From the NCBI RefSeq assembly GCF_918797505.1, contig NC_092801.1, forward strand, positions 31,076,487-31,140,486: a stretch of 64,000 nucleotides of DNA, in the 5' to 3' direction. Position 1 is the first letter of the stretch; every line of letters begins with the position of its first letter. This stretch comes from Bemisia tabaci (taxonomy: Eukaryota > Arthropoda > Insecta > Hemiptera > Aleyrodidae). The notes below the pieces were generated by a model that was given only the letters and a program-made list of their open reading frames with translations, was not told where the DNA came from and did not search any database. Shown here in pieces: positions 34,758 to 44,294 of this stretch. The position numbers and the translations under genes are program-made.

Positions 34758-35763
34758 TGACGTCACCAATGTTGTAAAATTGTGCAGAAAAATCGGAATT
34801 ATTTCAGGGTGTTGGGGGTGTTTTATTGTATGACATGTCAACCATGTTTTTCAGTTGTGACGTAACAGGGTTGAAAGTTGAGCGGGAAAATTTGAATTAA
34901 TGAGGGGCAAGTTGCTACACTAACCAAGAAAAAAATATTTTCTTTCGAATCATGTTAGCCCGCACCCAGATGTCAGATTGAACGAGAAAAAATGATTTTC
35001 TTTCGAATCATGTTGACCAGCAGCGTGTCATGCTGTGAGATATATCGATTGATCTGCCATTTATACCTATGGAGGAGGATCGATCACCTTTATAATCGAT
35101 TCTTTACCATAGCTTCTAATGGGGAAATATCGATAATCGATCACTCGCACCTCGTCTCTGGTGTTAGCCAGCCGCTACATTGAACAGAAAATATGATTTT
35201 CTTTCGAATCACGTTAGCCCCTACCCAGCTGCCACATGATTTTCGGTCGAATCATGTTATGAAATGTCTCAATGTCATCTCGAATCTGACAACGTTGCTG
35301 GAACTAGCCAATCAGAACCCACTTTCAAACTAATTAAAACAGTGTTGCTTCGAGTGGAAATGACATTTTCCCTGAAAGGTCCCATCTTCGTAGAGTTTTC
35401 CATGCGGCATAGCTTCTTTAGCATAACGTTACGTCACCCGTTCTCTTCACGATCATGTTCGGGAGGGGAGGGGTCTCGTTGCAGATTGCCTACCCGTTCA
35501 AGCATTGACTTTAGTTAATACGGAAGATCAATGACATTACTCTTAGCATGAATTGAGGAAATTCATCCTCAAAGAACTTATCTGCACAGGGTTTTTCATG
35601 CAACATAGGTCCCTTACCACACGAGAGGACTCAGCTTTACCCGGCTACTCGTTGCCTATCCATTTTGTGTGACGTCACTCGAAGCATCCATTACGTAACG
35701 TCACCCCACCCAGCTGTCATATTGACCAAGAAATTATGATTTTCCTCTCGAATCATGACGTGA
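34758..35763. promoter_or_regulatory. Cluster of CRE-like TGACGTCA octamers in the TIR
   Basis: TGACGTCA or one-mismatch forms occur at 34758-34765, 34858-34865, 35429-35436, 35670-35677, 35696-35703 and 35756-35763, mirrored in the right TIR. TGACGTCA is the known CREB/ATF-type bZIP site. A role in transcription or terminal-protein binding is only inferred. Confidence 0.45.
35018..35160. repeat. hAT-like MITE embedded in the left Polinton TIR
   Basis: CAGCAGCGTG, ATATATCGATTGATCTGCCA and TTCTTTACCATAGCTTCTAA match the 32690-32861 and 62418-62582 family. A mirror copy lies at exactly the same offset in the right TIR. Confidence 0.75.
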
Positions 35764-35982
35764 AATGTCACATTGTCATCTCGAATCCGACAACGTTGTG
35801 GGAGCTAATTGGACTTACGGAGCAATGAGCGACATCAAAACTATCCATCCGTTGGTCACCGGGAAAATTTGAATCTTCAGCGGGAAATTGCAACTCGACG
35901 GACAGGTTCAATCTTGTCGATGCAAAAGTTGAATAGTCTTAAAAAGGAAAGATCATTGCTCCTCGACCTTGAGAGTAATCAA

Positions 35983-37222
35983 ATTCCGCGAATCATATCT
36001 CCTCCACAAGCGTGATCGCAATCGCAGTAATTCGGCTACTTTTTCCTCAAGCATCAATTTTTCCCACGCTTGTGAGGGGATTAGCGAGCGATTTTGTTGG
36101 AGTTCGGGTACTTGACATTTAAGATTTTATAATTGATGAAGAAACTTAGAACACACGAATCAGTTCCAGTTCTGCCCTTTCGTTGGTTACACCGTGTTCT
36201 TGTGTATGTGTTTCTCTCTGCTAATCTTGGTTTCCTCAACCATCTACATCAAATTTATTTCAATTTTTACGGTAAGGTTTGTAACAATTTTTCGAACTTT
36301 TTTACCTTTCTATGGATGAAAAATCAAAATGAATTTTGGATTTAATGAAACCACAAGTCTTGCTTTGACGTCTGCTATTTTCAAAAAAACTAAGAACATT
36401 ATCGGATGAGAGAAAATCCAGCTTTTGATTTTTCCTCAACTCATATATCATTACAAAATTTTACGGATTCATGAATTTTTTTTCCTCCGTATAAACGATA
36501 CTCAAATTTTACAACTAATATAAAGGTTTTTTCTTGCAGTTTTTTTCTTAGTAAAATGAGAAATGGTAAAAATTAAATTTAAAGGGGGAGGGATGAAAAT
36601 TACCGTACCTTATTTTTTTTTTTTTTACGAGACCAGTGATTGAAAGTTAGTATATTTTTTGTATGCATTTTTTCCATAGTTAATAAACAAACTGAATTAA
36701 ATTTTAATCTTGTGTCTTGATAAATTAAAGAAAATCGGTGATAAATATCAACAAATAGATCAATTTTTTCCCTCAGATTGAAACTGATAGCTTGAGAAGG
36801 ATCCATTTACACCCACCACGGGCTTCCTGATCAGGACCTCCTGACCTAGTGCTAGCAAGCAACTACTTTGCTTCTTCTTCGCTGTTCATCGGTGATTTAG
36901 ACCGCCGCCGTCCAACTTTGAGGTGGTCCGTCACACCGATCAACTCAGTCTCTCCGTGGCGCTCTGCATTCAACCTGTTCGATTAGCATTCCTCGGGCCA
37001 ACTTCACGCCCCACCCGCAACAAAAAATAGCTGTGACGCAGCTTCTTCGCAAATTCCGTCTGCATTTTCTCCTCAGCTCGTGCCGATACTTGACTTCCTC
37101 GTACCTTGCAGCATCTTGCCCTCGCTGCTCTTGTACTTCGATCATCAACTGAACGAAGTCATTTTTTTTTCTCGATCAAGCGTCGTTGTGTGTGTGTGAG
37201 GGTGTGAGTAATCAGATTCATC
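35983..37222. other. Polinton leader region upstream of PolB
   Basis: The first part is AT-rich. From about 36800 to 37222 base composition is more balanced and an ATCAACTCAGTC initiator-like sequence is present near 36937, so this may be promoter and 5' leader. A minus-strand ORF (36945-37148) starts with a charged, helix-like stretch but is not recognised. Confidence 0.4.
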
Positions 37223-40200
37223 ATGAGCTCCAACAGTAAAATTCTTTTTTGCCTTTACTGCAACGAGGAGTATTCAACAACCTATTCTCACGAAGTCTCC
37301 GTCGCACATTTAAAAAACATATTCGAGGTTGAAATAGAAAACGAGGAGAAAACTGTAAAATCTTTTTTTTTCAAAAATTCGAATTCTGAAATTACTGATA
37401 TTGAAGTATACTTAAATGAGTTGAAGGTTGAGTTTGATGAGAAAGTAGAGGAAATCATTCAAAAACATCCGACAGTTTTAATTAAATTAAATGTCTACTT
37501 ATTAAAATCGATCCCTCTTGAGAAAGCAGAAAGTGGTATCAGTTTAGTAACCAAATACGTTTTGTTAAATCCCGACTCTGATTTTTCCTCTTTGTTCCAC
37601 AAATTCCAAACGAATCTTTTAGAATTAAGAAAGAATGATTTCCCCCCGGCAGTCGAAGGTGAATCAGAAATTCTGCTCGGTGCCGAGCTACGATTTCTAG
37701 AAAAGAAATTTGCCTCCTTTTGTGATTCTTGCAACGACTTTTTCTTGAAATCGAGCTGGCACAATAGAACTTTTATGCATATAAAAAATCTTTTTGGTTC
37801 TGATGAGCAGGTTAAAGAATTACCATCGGCTGCCGGCAATCAGCTGCGTACTTTCTTCATTAAAAATCTCGATTCGAGCGTTTTAGATATAACCCAGCAC
37901 CTGTCCGACGTTAAACCAACCGTTAGCAAACTTCTTGAAAATATGCTTTCGCAACTTGGCAATATTAAAGCGACTTTAGAGCTTCACGCTGAGTACGTCC
38001 TACCGAAAGAGGGGGAATTTCAAGGTGTATCATTCAAAACTAAAAGCTTGTCTTTTTACGGGGAGTTAGATTGCGCACGGAACTTTCTCCTATTTCAAGC
38101 TAGTATCGTCAAAGAAAGTGCTGATTTCTACTTAAGAGGATCTGGATGGGTGCTAAAACAGATTTTGGGATGTATTTTGAAGGTAAATAAATTCAGGGCT
38201 CTGGGCAAGGGTTCGAGTTACATAGACCTACCGTTCAAGACCAATTACGTTGTGAATGTCAAAAATAAGGATACTCGTTGCTTTATGTACTCTGTTTTAG
38301 GGAAATTTTTACCCAAAACTGAAAAACACAGCTCTCGACCTTCTGTCTACGAAAAATTGCAAAATAAATACGATTTTTCTTGTATCGACTTTCCTGTTGA
38401 GGTTAATGATATTGCCAAATTTGAAAAGAAAAATAATTGTTCAATCTCCGTTTTCGGGTTAGGTGACGTTCAGGACGGGTTAGGTCACCGAGTTAGACCT
38501 AAAATCTTCCCGATGAGAGTGGCAAAAAATCAGCTTGCAGACCACACGAATTTACTCTTAATTTCGGACGAAATGGAAGAAAAATTCCACTATTGTTGGA
38601 TCACGGATTTTGAAAAGTTAGTCCGCTCTCAGATAACTAGGCATCATGGTCAAATTTATATTTGTCAGAAGTGTTTCACCCATAAATATTCCGAAGAAGA
38701 CCTTGTGGAGCATAAGAAACTGTGCTATGCTGTTAGTAAAGATTGTTTCCTAGCATCGTTTCCCAAAGACCTATATTTGCGTTTTAGGGACGAGCATAAA
38801 ACAATAGCTCATAATTATGTCATTTATGCGGATTTTGAGAGTTATCTCGAAAAAATTGAGCAAAATTTCGAATCGAATTCGTTCAATTATCAACATCATC
38901 GTCCGCTATCCTACGCTTATTTAGTTGTGTCGACCGATCCAGAATTTGCTACCCCCACCCCCGTGGTCTACCGCGGGGAGGAACCGCATAAACATTTTAT
39001 CCGAACGATGCTGGATCTTGGTAGTAAAATTTCCGGCAAGTATAATGATACGACGTCCGAGATTACAATGAGCGATGAAGATCGCGAAAGTTTTGCAAAC
39101 ACTACCCATTGCGCCATGTGTCGGGTGGGATTTGATGAACCCGGCGTTGTCAAAGTCCGTCATCATTCTCATCAATATGTACCGCCTGGTGAAACCAATT
39201 ATCTCGAGGCTCTTTGTGCTCTGTGTAATATAAAAGTGAGACATGTAAATAATGTAACTATCGTATTTCATAATGGATCAAAATACGATTTTAAATATAT
39301 TGTACAAGGTTTAGAGGGCTTAAAAAATCGCGTGGATATAATACCGTCCAGCGAAGAAAATTATATCAACATAAAAGTATACATCGGGAATAGATTTTAT
39401 TTAAATTTCATAGACTCGTTTAGATTTCTCAACACCAGCATCGAGAAGTTGGCGGAAACCTTGGACGATTCGTCATTTCATTTCACGCGCAAATTTTGCA
39501 CTACTCCCGCTCAGTTCAACATCGCTCGTAGGAAAGCCGTGTTTTGCTATGATTATATTGACGATCCGGTAAAACTCGACGAGACTGAGCCTCCAAAACG
39601 GGAGGATTTTTATAACGCGCTCACTGACAGTGACATATCCGAGGCAGACTATCAGAATTTCTTAGAGGCTTGGCGTGAATTCGGTTGCAAGACTCTTGGC
39701 CAATATTTAGATGTGTACATTCAAATTGATGTAAATCTTCTAGCAGATATATTCCAGGACTTTAGAAAATTCTGTTTAAGCGTCTACGAGCTAGATTGTG
39801 CGAATTTTCTCACTTTTCCGAGTTTCGCGTTTTCGGCTGCGCTCAAAATGTCGAGAGCGGAAATCAGACTATTTAGCGATACCACCATGACCTTTCAAAT
39901 ATTGTCCAATATTCGAGGGGGAATGTGTCAGGTGACCAGAAGACATTTCTCGGTGAATAATCCACAGTGTGAGAATTACGATCCGAGTCAGCCATGTTCC
40001 TATGGGCTCTACCTGGACGCGAATAGTCTGTACGCTTACGCCATGTGCAAACCGCTCCCTTACGACGATTATCGATGGTTATCAGCCGAGGAGCTCTCAC
40101 GGGTTGATGTCATGCAGATCGCCGACGATGCCGAGACTGGACTCATCCTCAACGTTGACACGAGGTATCCGATCGCCCTTCAGCGATTACACAGAGACAT

Positions 40201-41893
40201 GCCCTTCCTCTGTCGCTCCGAGATACCTCCCGTCGACGGTGAAAATCAACCGCGTCTCATGGGCTGTTTCAAGGACCGTAAAAACTATGTCATCCATTAC
40301 GTGGCACTGAAACAGGCTCTTCGACACGGTATCGAGCTGGTTAAAATTAATAGCGCATTCTCTTTCCGACAGAGACCTTTCCTGAAGGAATTTATCGAGA
40401 AGAATATAGCGCTTCGTCAACAAGCGAAGTCCAAGTTTCACCAGTCACTCCTGAAACTGAGTAGCAACGCTTGTTTCGGCAAGCTCCTTGAATCACCTCT
40501 AAAGCGAAAAAACATCAAATTGGCCACCGATACTGACCAGATATTGAAGTATGTTGCCCGTCTAGATTTCGAAGACAGAACCGTCTTCAAAGATCAACTC
40601 GTAGCAATTCATCTGCGCAAAACAGAGATTGAATTCGATCGTCCGATTCTAGCAGGTTTTGCGGTTCTCGAATTGGCCAAGGTTCATATGTACGCCTTTT
40701 ATCACGATGTTTTGATGAGAAAATTCGGACCAGAAAGATGCTTAAAGGCGTACGAAGATACTGATGGTCTGATTCTGAAATTAATTACTCATGATTGGGT
40801 GTTTGATTTGCGTGAATTCGCTGATGAGTGGTTAGATTTTAGCACTTTGCCTCGGGATCACCCGTGTTGGTCACCGGTAAATTGTAAGCGTATGGGTATG
40901 TTCAAGGATGAGACATCCAATGCGACCATAGGGGAATTTGTAGGTCTTAGCTCGAAAATGTACGCATGCCGTTTCTTACCCTTACCTGATGCCGCCGGTA
41001 GCGAGTCCGAGGTGGGACAAGTCAAACTTCTATGCAGAGCGAAAGGAATCGACGGTCGCACAATGCAAAGAGATATTAATTTTGATTTATACAAAAACGT
41101 CTTATTCGGTAAAACCGATCATTTTGTTACCCAACGACGAATTCAGAGTCGGAAAATGCAGCTGTACTCTTATCAAACGCGAAAAATAGGACTCAGGAAT
41201 ATCGATCGGAAACGATACATTCTCGAAAATGGTATCGATACATTGCCATGGGGTCACGTAGACATTAAACAGCCCATTGTCTGGAGAGATGAGGAAGAGA
41301 GTGGCAATGACGGCCTTGAACAATCAGGCACCAATATATTGATGAAAGACTCGCTAAGTGTGAAAAAGGAGAGCAGTTCAGAACATGGTATACGTTACTG
41401 CTGTTGCGCCGATGAGAACCCGGTGATACAGAGCAGAGAGCTCGATGCTTTACGAAAAATTCCGAAACCGCGCGAATTTCTTCACGCATCATGGTTGCAG
41501 AAGGACATTAAGTATCATCTGGATTCTCTAGAGGAAGCTAAAGGTAAGTATGGGAGATATATCGCTGCTCTCATTAGAATCCAAGGGGAGCAGTTTAAAA
41601 TACGTCTGCCGAAAGACTTTGCACGTGCTTTGAGTCGTGAGAATATTTGCGAAATCAATAGTGGGGCGTATTTTCTAAATTATCTCGGTAGGTTCGGTCG
41701 AAATTCGCATCGATATAGACTGAGCGAACGTCTGCGTGTTGTTGATGACGTAGGTAACACCGAGACCTCAATGGTACAGATCTCCGAGAAACAGGGAAAC
41801 AAGAGGAGAAGAAATGATGATGGTCGCGATAATAGGGAGGAAAAACGTTTCCGGGATTTTTGTGCAAATGAAAACCCAGGTCCCCGCACTTAG
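37223..41893 (+). CDS. Protein-primed-type family B DNA polymerase (DNA_pol_B_2), Polinton PolB
   Basis: Single uninterrupted 1,556-residue ORF. The N-terminus has two identically spaced C-x2-C-x9-H-x5-H modules (Cys10/His29 and Cys167/His186). A conserved region follows (GSGW near 307, VNVKNKDTRCF near 344), then HYCWI near 456 and a C2HC finger at 481-501. The exonuclease part has DFE at 537-539, an inserted Cys/His module (CAMC at 630-633 with VRHH and CALC) and FHNGSKYD at 682-689. Polymerase motifs: A, LDANSLYAYAM (Asp932); B, KLSSNACFGK (1078-1087); C, YEDTDG (Asp1179, Asp1181), where Gly replaces the usual Ser. RYILENGIDTLPWGH (1331-1345) is a family hallmark. The 210-residue tail ends basic (KRRR...). 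Expected role: replication of the element from its termini. All catalytic acidic residues I looked for are present, so it looks functional. Confidence 0.95.
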   Translation: MSSNSKILFCLYCNEEYSTTYSHEVSVAHLKNIFEVEIENEEKTVKSFFFKNSNSEITDIEVYLNELKVEFDEKVEEIIQKHPTVLIKLNVYLLKSIPLEKAESGISLVTKYVLLNPDSDFSSLFHKFQTNLLELRKNDFPPAVEGESEILLGAELRFLEKKFASFCDSCNDFFLKSSWHNRTFMHIKNLFGSDEQVKELPSAAGNQLRTFFIKNLDSSVLDITQHLSDVKPTVSKLLENMLSQLGNIKATLELHAEYVLPKEGEFQGVSFKTKSLSFYGELDCARNFLLFQASIVKESADFYLRGSGWVLKQILGCILKVNKFRALGKGSSYIDLPFKTNYVVNVKNKDTRCFMYSVLGKFLPKTEKHSSRPSVYEKLQNKYDFSCIDFPVEVNDIAKFEKKNNCSISVFGLGDVQDGLGHRVRPKIFPMRVAKNQLADHTNLLLISDEMEEKFHYCWITDFEKLVRSQITRHHGQIYICQKCFTHKYSEEDLVEHKKLCYAVSKDCFLASFPKDLYLRFRDEHKTIAHNYVIYADFESYLEKIEQNFESNSFNYQHHRPLSYAYLVVSTDPEFATPTPVVYRGEEPHKHFIRTMLDLGSKISGKYNDTTSEITMSDEDRESFANTTHCAMCRVGFDEPGVVKVRHHSHQYVPPGETNYLEALCALCNIKVRHVNNVTIVFHNGSKYDFKYIVQGLEGLKNRVDIIPSSEENYINIKVYIGNRFYLNFIDSFRFLNTSIEKLAETLDDSSFHFTRKFCTTPAQFNIARRKAVFCYDYIDDPVKLDETEPPKREDFYNALTDSDISEADYQNFLEAWREFGCKTLGQYLDVYIQIDVNLLADIFQDFRKFCLSVYELDCANFLTFPSFAFSAALKMSRAEIRLFSDTTMTFQILSNIRGGMCQVTRRHFSVNNPQCENYDPSQPCSYGLYLDANSLYAYAMCKPLPYDDYRWLSAEELSRVDVMQIADDAETGLILNVDTRYPIALQRLHRDMPFLCRSEIPPVDGENQPRLMGCFKDRKNYVIHYVALKQALRHGIELVKINSAFSFRQRPFLKEFIEKNIALRQQAKSKFHQSLLKLSSNACFGKLLESPLKRKNIKLATDTDQILKYVARLDFEDRTVFKDQLVAIHLRKTEIEFDRPILAGFAVLELAKVHMYAFYHDVLMRKFGPERCLKAYEDTDGLILKLITHDWVFDLREFADEWLDFSTLPRDHPCWSPVNCKRMGMFKDETSNATIGEFVGLSSKMYACRFLPLPDAAGSESEVGQVKLLCRAKGIDGRTMQRDINFDLYKNVLFGKTDHFVTQRRIQSRKMQLYSYQTRKIGLRNIDRKRYILENGIDTLPWGHVDIKQPIVWRDEEESGNDGLEQSGTNILMKDSLSVKKESSSEHGIRYCCCADENPVIQSRELDALRKIPKPREFLHASWLQKDIKYHLDSLEEAKGKYGRYIAALIRIQGEQFKIRLPKDFARALSRENICEINSGAYFLNYLGRFGRNSHRYRLSERLRVVDDVGNTETSMVQISEKQGNKRRRNDDGRDNREEKRFRDFCANENPGPRT

Positions 41894-43149
41894 TTATTTT
41901 ATATTGTGTATTTTTTTAAATTTTTCCCGTACAAATTCAAAGTTTCAACCAGGCGGGTCTTTGATACCACGCTCTTTATTGTCGGAATCTCATCAAAGAT
42001 AAAATTTCACATGAAGTTTGGCTCGAGATAACTCTTAAAATCGCTATGCATACATTACTTACAGAATACATGTTTCTTATGCTCCCGTTGTAAACATCTA
42101 AATTTTTATCAACTCTAAATTCGCATCCAACTTTCACTGCACACCTGGATCCCTTAAGGAGCAAGTCAGGACTTCTCTAATTGCTACTGGTTTTTTTTCT
42201 TTTAATGAGAGGATTATGTATGGAACAGTAAGTATTTTGATAAGAAAAAGATAAGCCTCTCGTTTTAATTTAATGGTCTCAAGTTCAATGAGTATGATTT
42301 ATCATATTTTAATTGTTGAGCGCTGACTAAAACATTTGAGTTATATAGAAGGTATGCGATTGATTGCTTGTGCCCACAATACAACTCAAATTTTCCCCTC
42401 ATTTAAATGAGTTTACCATCCAGTGGTCTCTTTTTTTCATGGTCGAAATTCCAGCAAATATATTAAAGTATGTAATTTCTCAAGAAAAGCATGCAATCCC
42501 TTAGTTTTCCACACACAAATTTTCCCGTGCTAGTCTTAATTTTGTGCTCTAGTTTCCCTCTTTTTTATTTTTATATCAAATATCACGAATGTATTTTCAA
42601 TCAGCATATTGCATAGCCAAGATATCACCAAAGTTGCTATTTAGACATTACATGTATCATAAAATAAGATATCAGTTTTAAGAATTTAGCCTTCGTAGTT
42701 ATGTGAATAAAATGTTCTGACTCCAGTTGTAGTCATCACAACTGTTAAACCTGACTTATTTGTTTCATCTCTCATCCCTTAATATTCCCCCAGTCAATGC
42801 TGAGGACATGTTTTTCAGAAAAAATTTCATGAATTAAATACTTTATTTCTCCATTTTCTGGGGAGGAAAGAAAAATCAAATTTTTTTTAACTATCAGTTG
42901 AGATTGTCACTTTTTCCTCTACAGCTGAGCCGTTTTTTCTCATGCATAATTGAGTATTGATAATGCGAAACTGTAATCATAACTATAATTATCGACTCAA
43001 ATGGGAGGACAGAAATTAATGCATCAGCCGATTTAGAGATTGCAAACTCCATGATTGACTAAGATTTCATTGCATTTTAGCTAATGATAAAATTTTCACC
43101 ATTCGAATACGATTGATTCTATTGCCAAATCGCATTATTGATAATAGAT
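41894..43149. other. Polinton 3' region after PolB
   Basis: AT-rich with no credible ORF. AATAAA at 42706-42711, about 0.8 kb after the stop, is a possible polyadenylation signal. The genes expected in a complete Polinton would lie in regions like this and are absent. Confidence 0.45.
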
Positions 43150-43930
43150 TTTATAAATGTAGAGGGGGTGACGTCATATAGTTGGAAGTGAGCAGCATAA
43201 GCTATGTTTTGATTAGCTGATTCCAGCAATGATGCCGAGTTCCAACAACGTTGTTAGATTCGAGATGACAATGCATCACTTCATAACATGATTCGAGCGA
43301 AAAAACCATTATTTCTTGATTAATGTGTCAGCTCGATGGGACAGAATGGGTGACGTCACGTAATGGATGCTTTGAGTAACGTCACAGAAAACGAGGCAGG
43401 TGATTGGTCAATTGTATTAACTAAACGTTTCCCCCCTAATGAATAGGCAACCGCAACGATTATATGAGAAAACATTAATCCTCCGTGTATGATTGCTAAT
43501 AGAGGGGTGACGTCACGATAAAGGAGCTATGATACATGAAAAACCTGAGGAGAGAAGTCTTTTAGGACAAATTGCTTCAATTCATGCTTAAAAGTAACGT
43601 CATTGGTCAACCGTAGGCAAGCCCAGCCTTCCCTTATACGGTGGGTAACGTTATGTAATAACTGTTTAGAGCGATGTCGCATACTACGAGACACGTCATT
43701 GGCCCAGCATATTAATTAAAAATGGTTCCTCGGACTGATCGTCAACCCGCAACAAAATAGCATATTTCATACATGATTTGAGTCTTAGGGTTGCTTTTGC
43801 ATTGAGTTCATCTTTTTCGACAAGATTGAACTTGTCCACCCACCTATAATATCCCGTTAATAATTCAAATCTTCCCGCCGTTCAAGTAAAGCAACGCTCT
43901 GTAGTAAGATTAATTCATTTGCTACGGACA
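43150..43930 (-). repeat. Diverged TIR-like sequence inside the Polinton
   Basis: AACAACGTTGTTAGATTCGA, GATTCGAGCGAAAA, GACGTCACGTAATGGATGCT and TCGACAAGATTGAACTTGTC closely resemble right-TIR segments but with many mismatches and changed spacing. This is an older duplicate of the terminal region just inside the present TIR. Confidence 0.75.
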
Positions 43931-44294
43931 TGGAGCCAGAGTTAGTTTCTTCAATGAGAAGGTACACAGTGAGCTAGAGGCAGCGCACCCATGTGCGACG
44001 AGGTTTGATGCTCCTTGATGGTTATACAGCATGAAGAGGTTTTTGGTTTCGATAAAAAGTTAATAACTTCGTGTGGAATGAAGCTGCTAGAGTCTGTTTC
44101 ACCAGTAAAGTGTGTGTTATATTAAATGTGAAATGTCATTGCCTCCTGCAGTGACAAATTCGCTCCCTCCTCCCCACTTAAGTATGCGAAAAAGTGATGC
44201 TTGAGGAAGGGGGAAAAAATTGTAAAATAATTGATCAGATATGTGCGTCGTCGCTTCCATCTTACCACGATTACGGAGTCATGATCCGCGATAC

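Larger units (their letters stand above)
34628..35982 (+). repeat. Polinton left TIR
   Basis: 1,355 bp, inverted at 44295-45649. It contains a repeated block (TTTCTTTCGAATCATGTTAG followed by CACCCAG), at least five CRE-like octamers and a mirrored hAT-like MITE at 35018-35160. ORFs of 63, 84 and about 68 codons inside are mirrored in the right TIR and are not credible genes. Confidence 0.95.

Noticed and set aside
34992..36015. ORFs of 63, 84 and 68 codons inside the Polinton TIR as genes
   Set aside because: They occur in both TIRs by inversion, overlap an embedded MITE and repeats, and have no recognisable motif.
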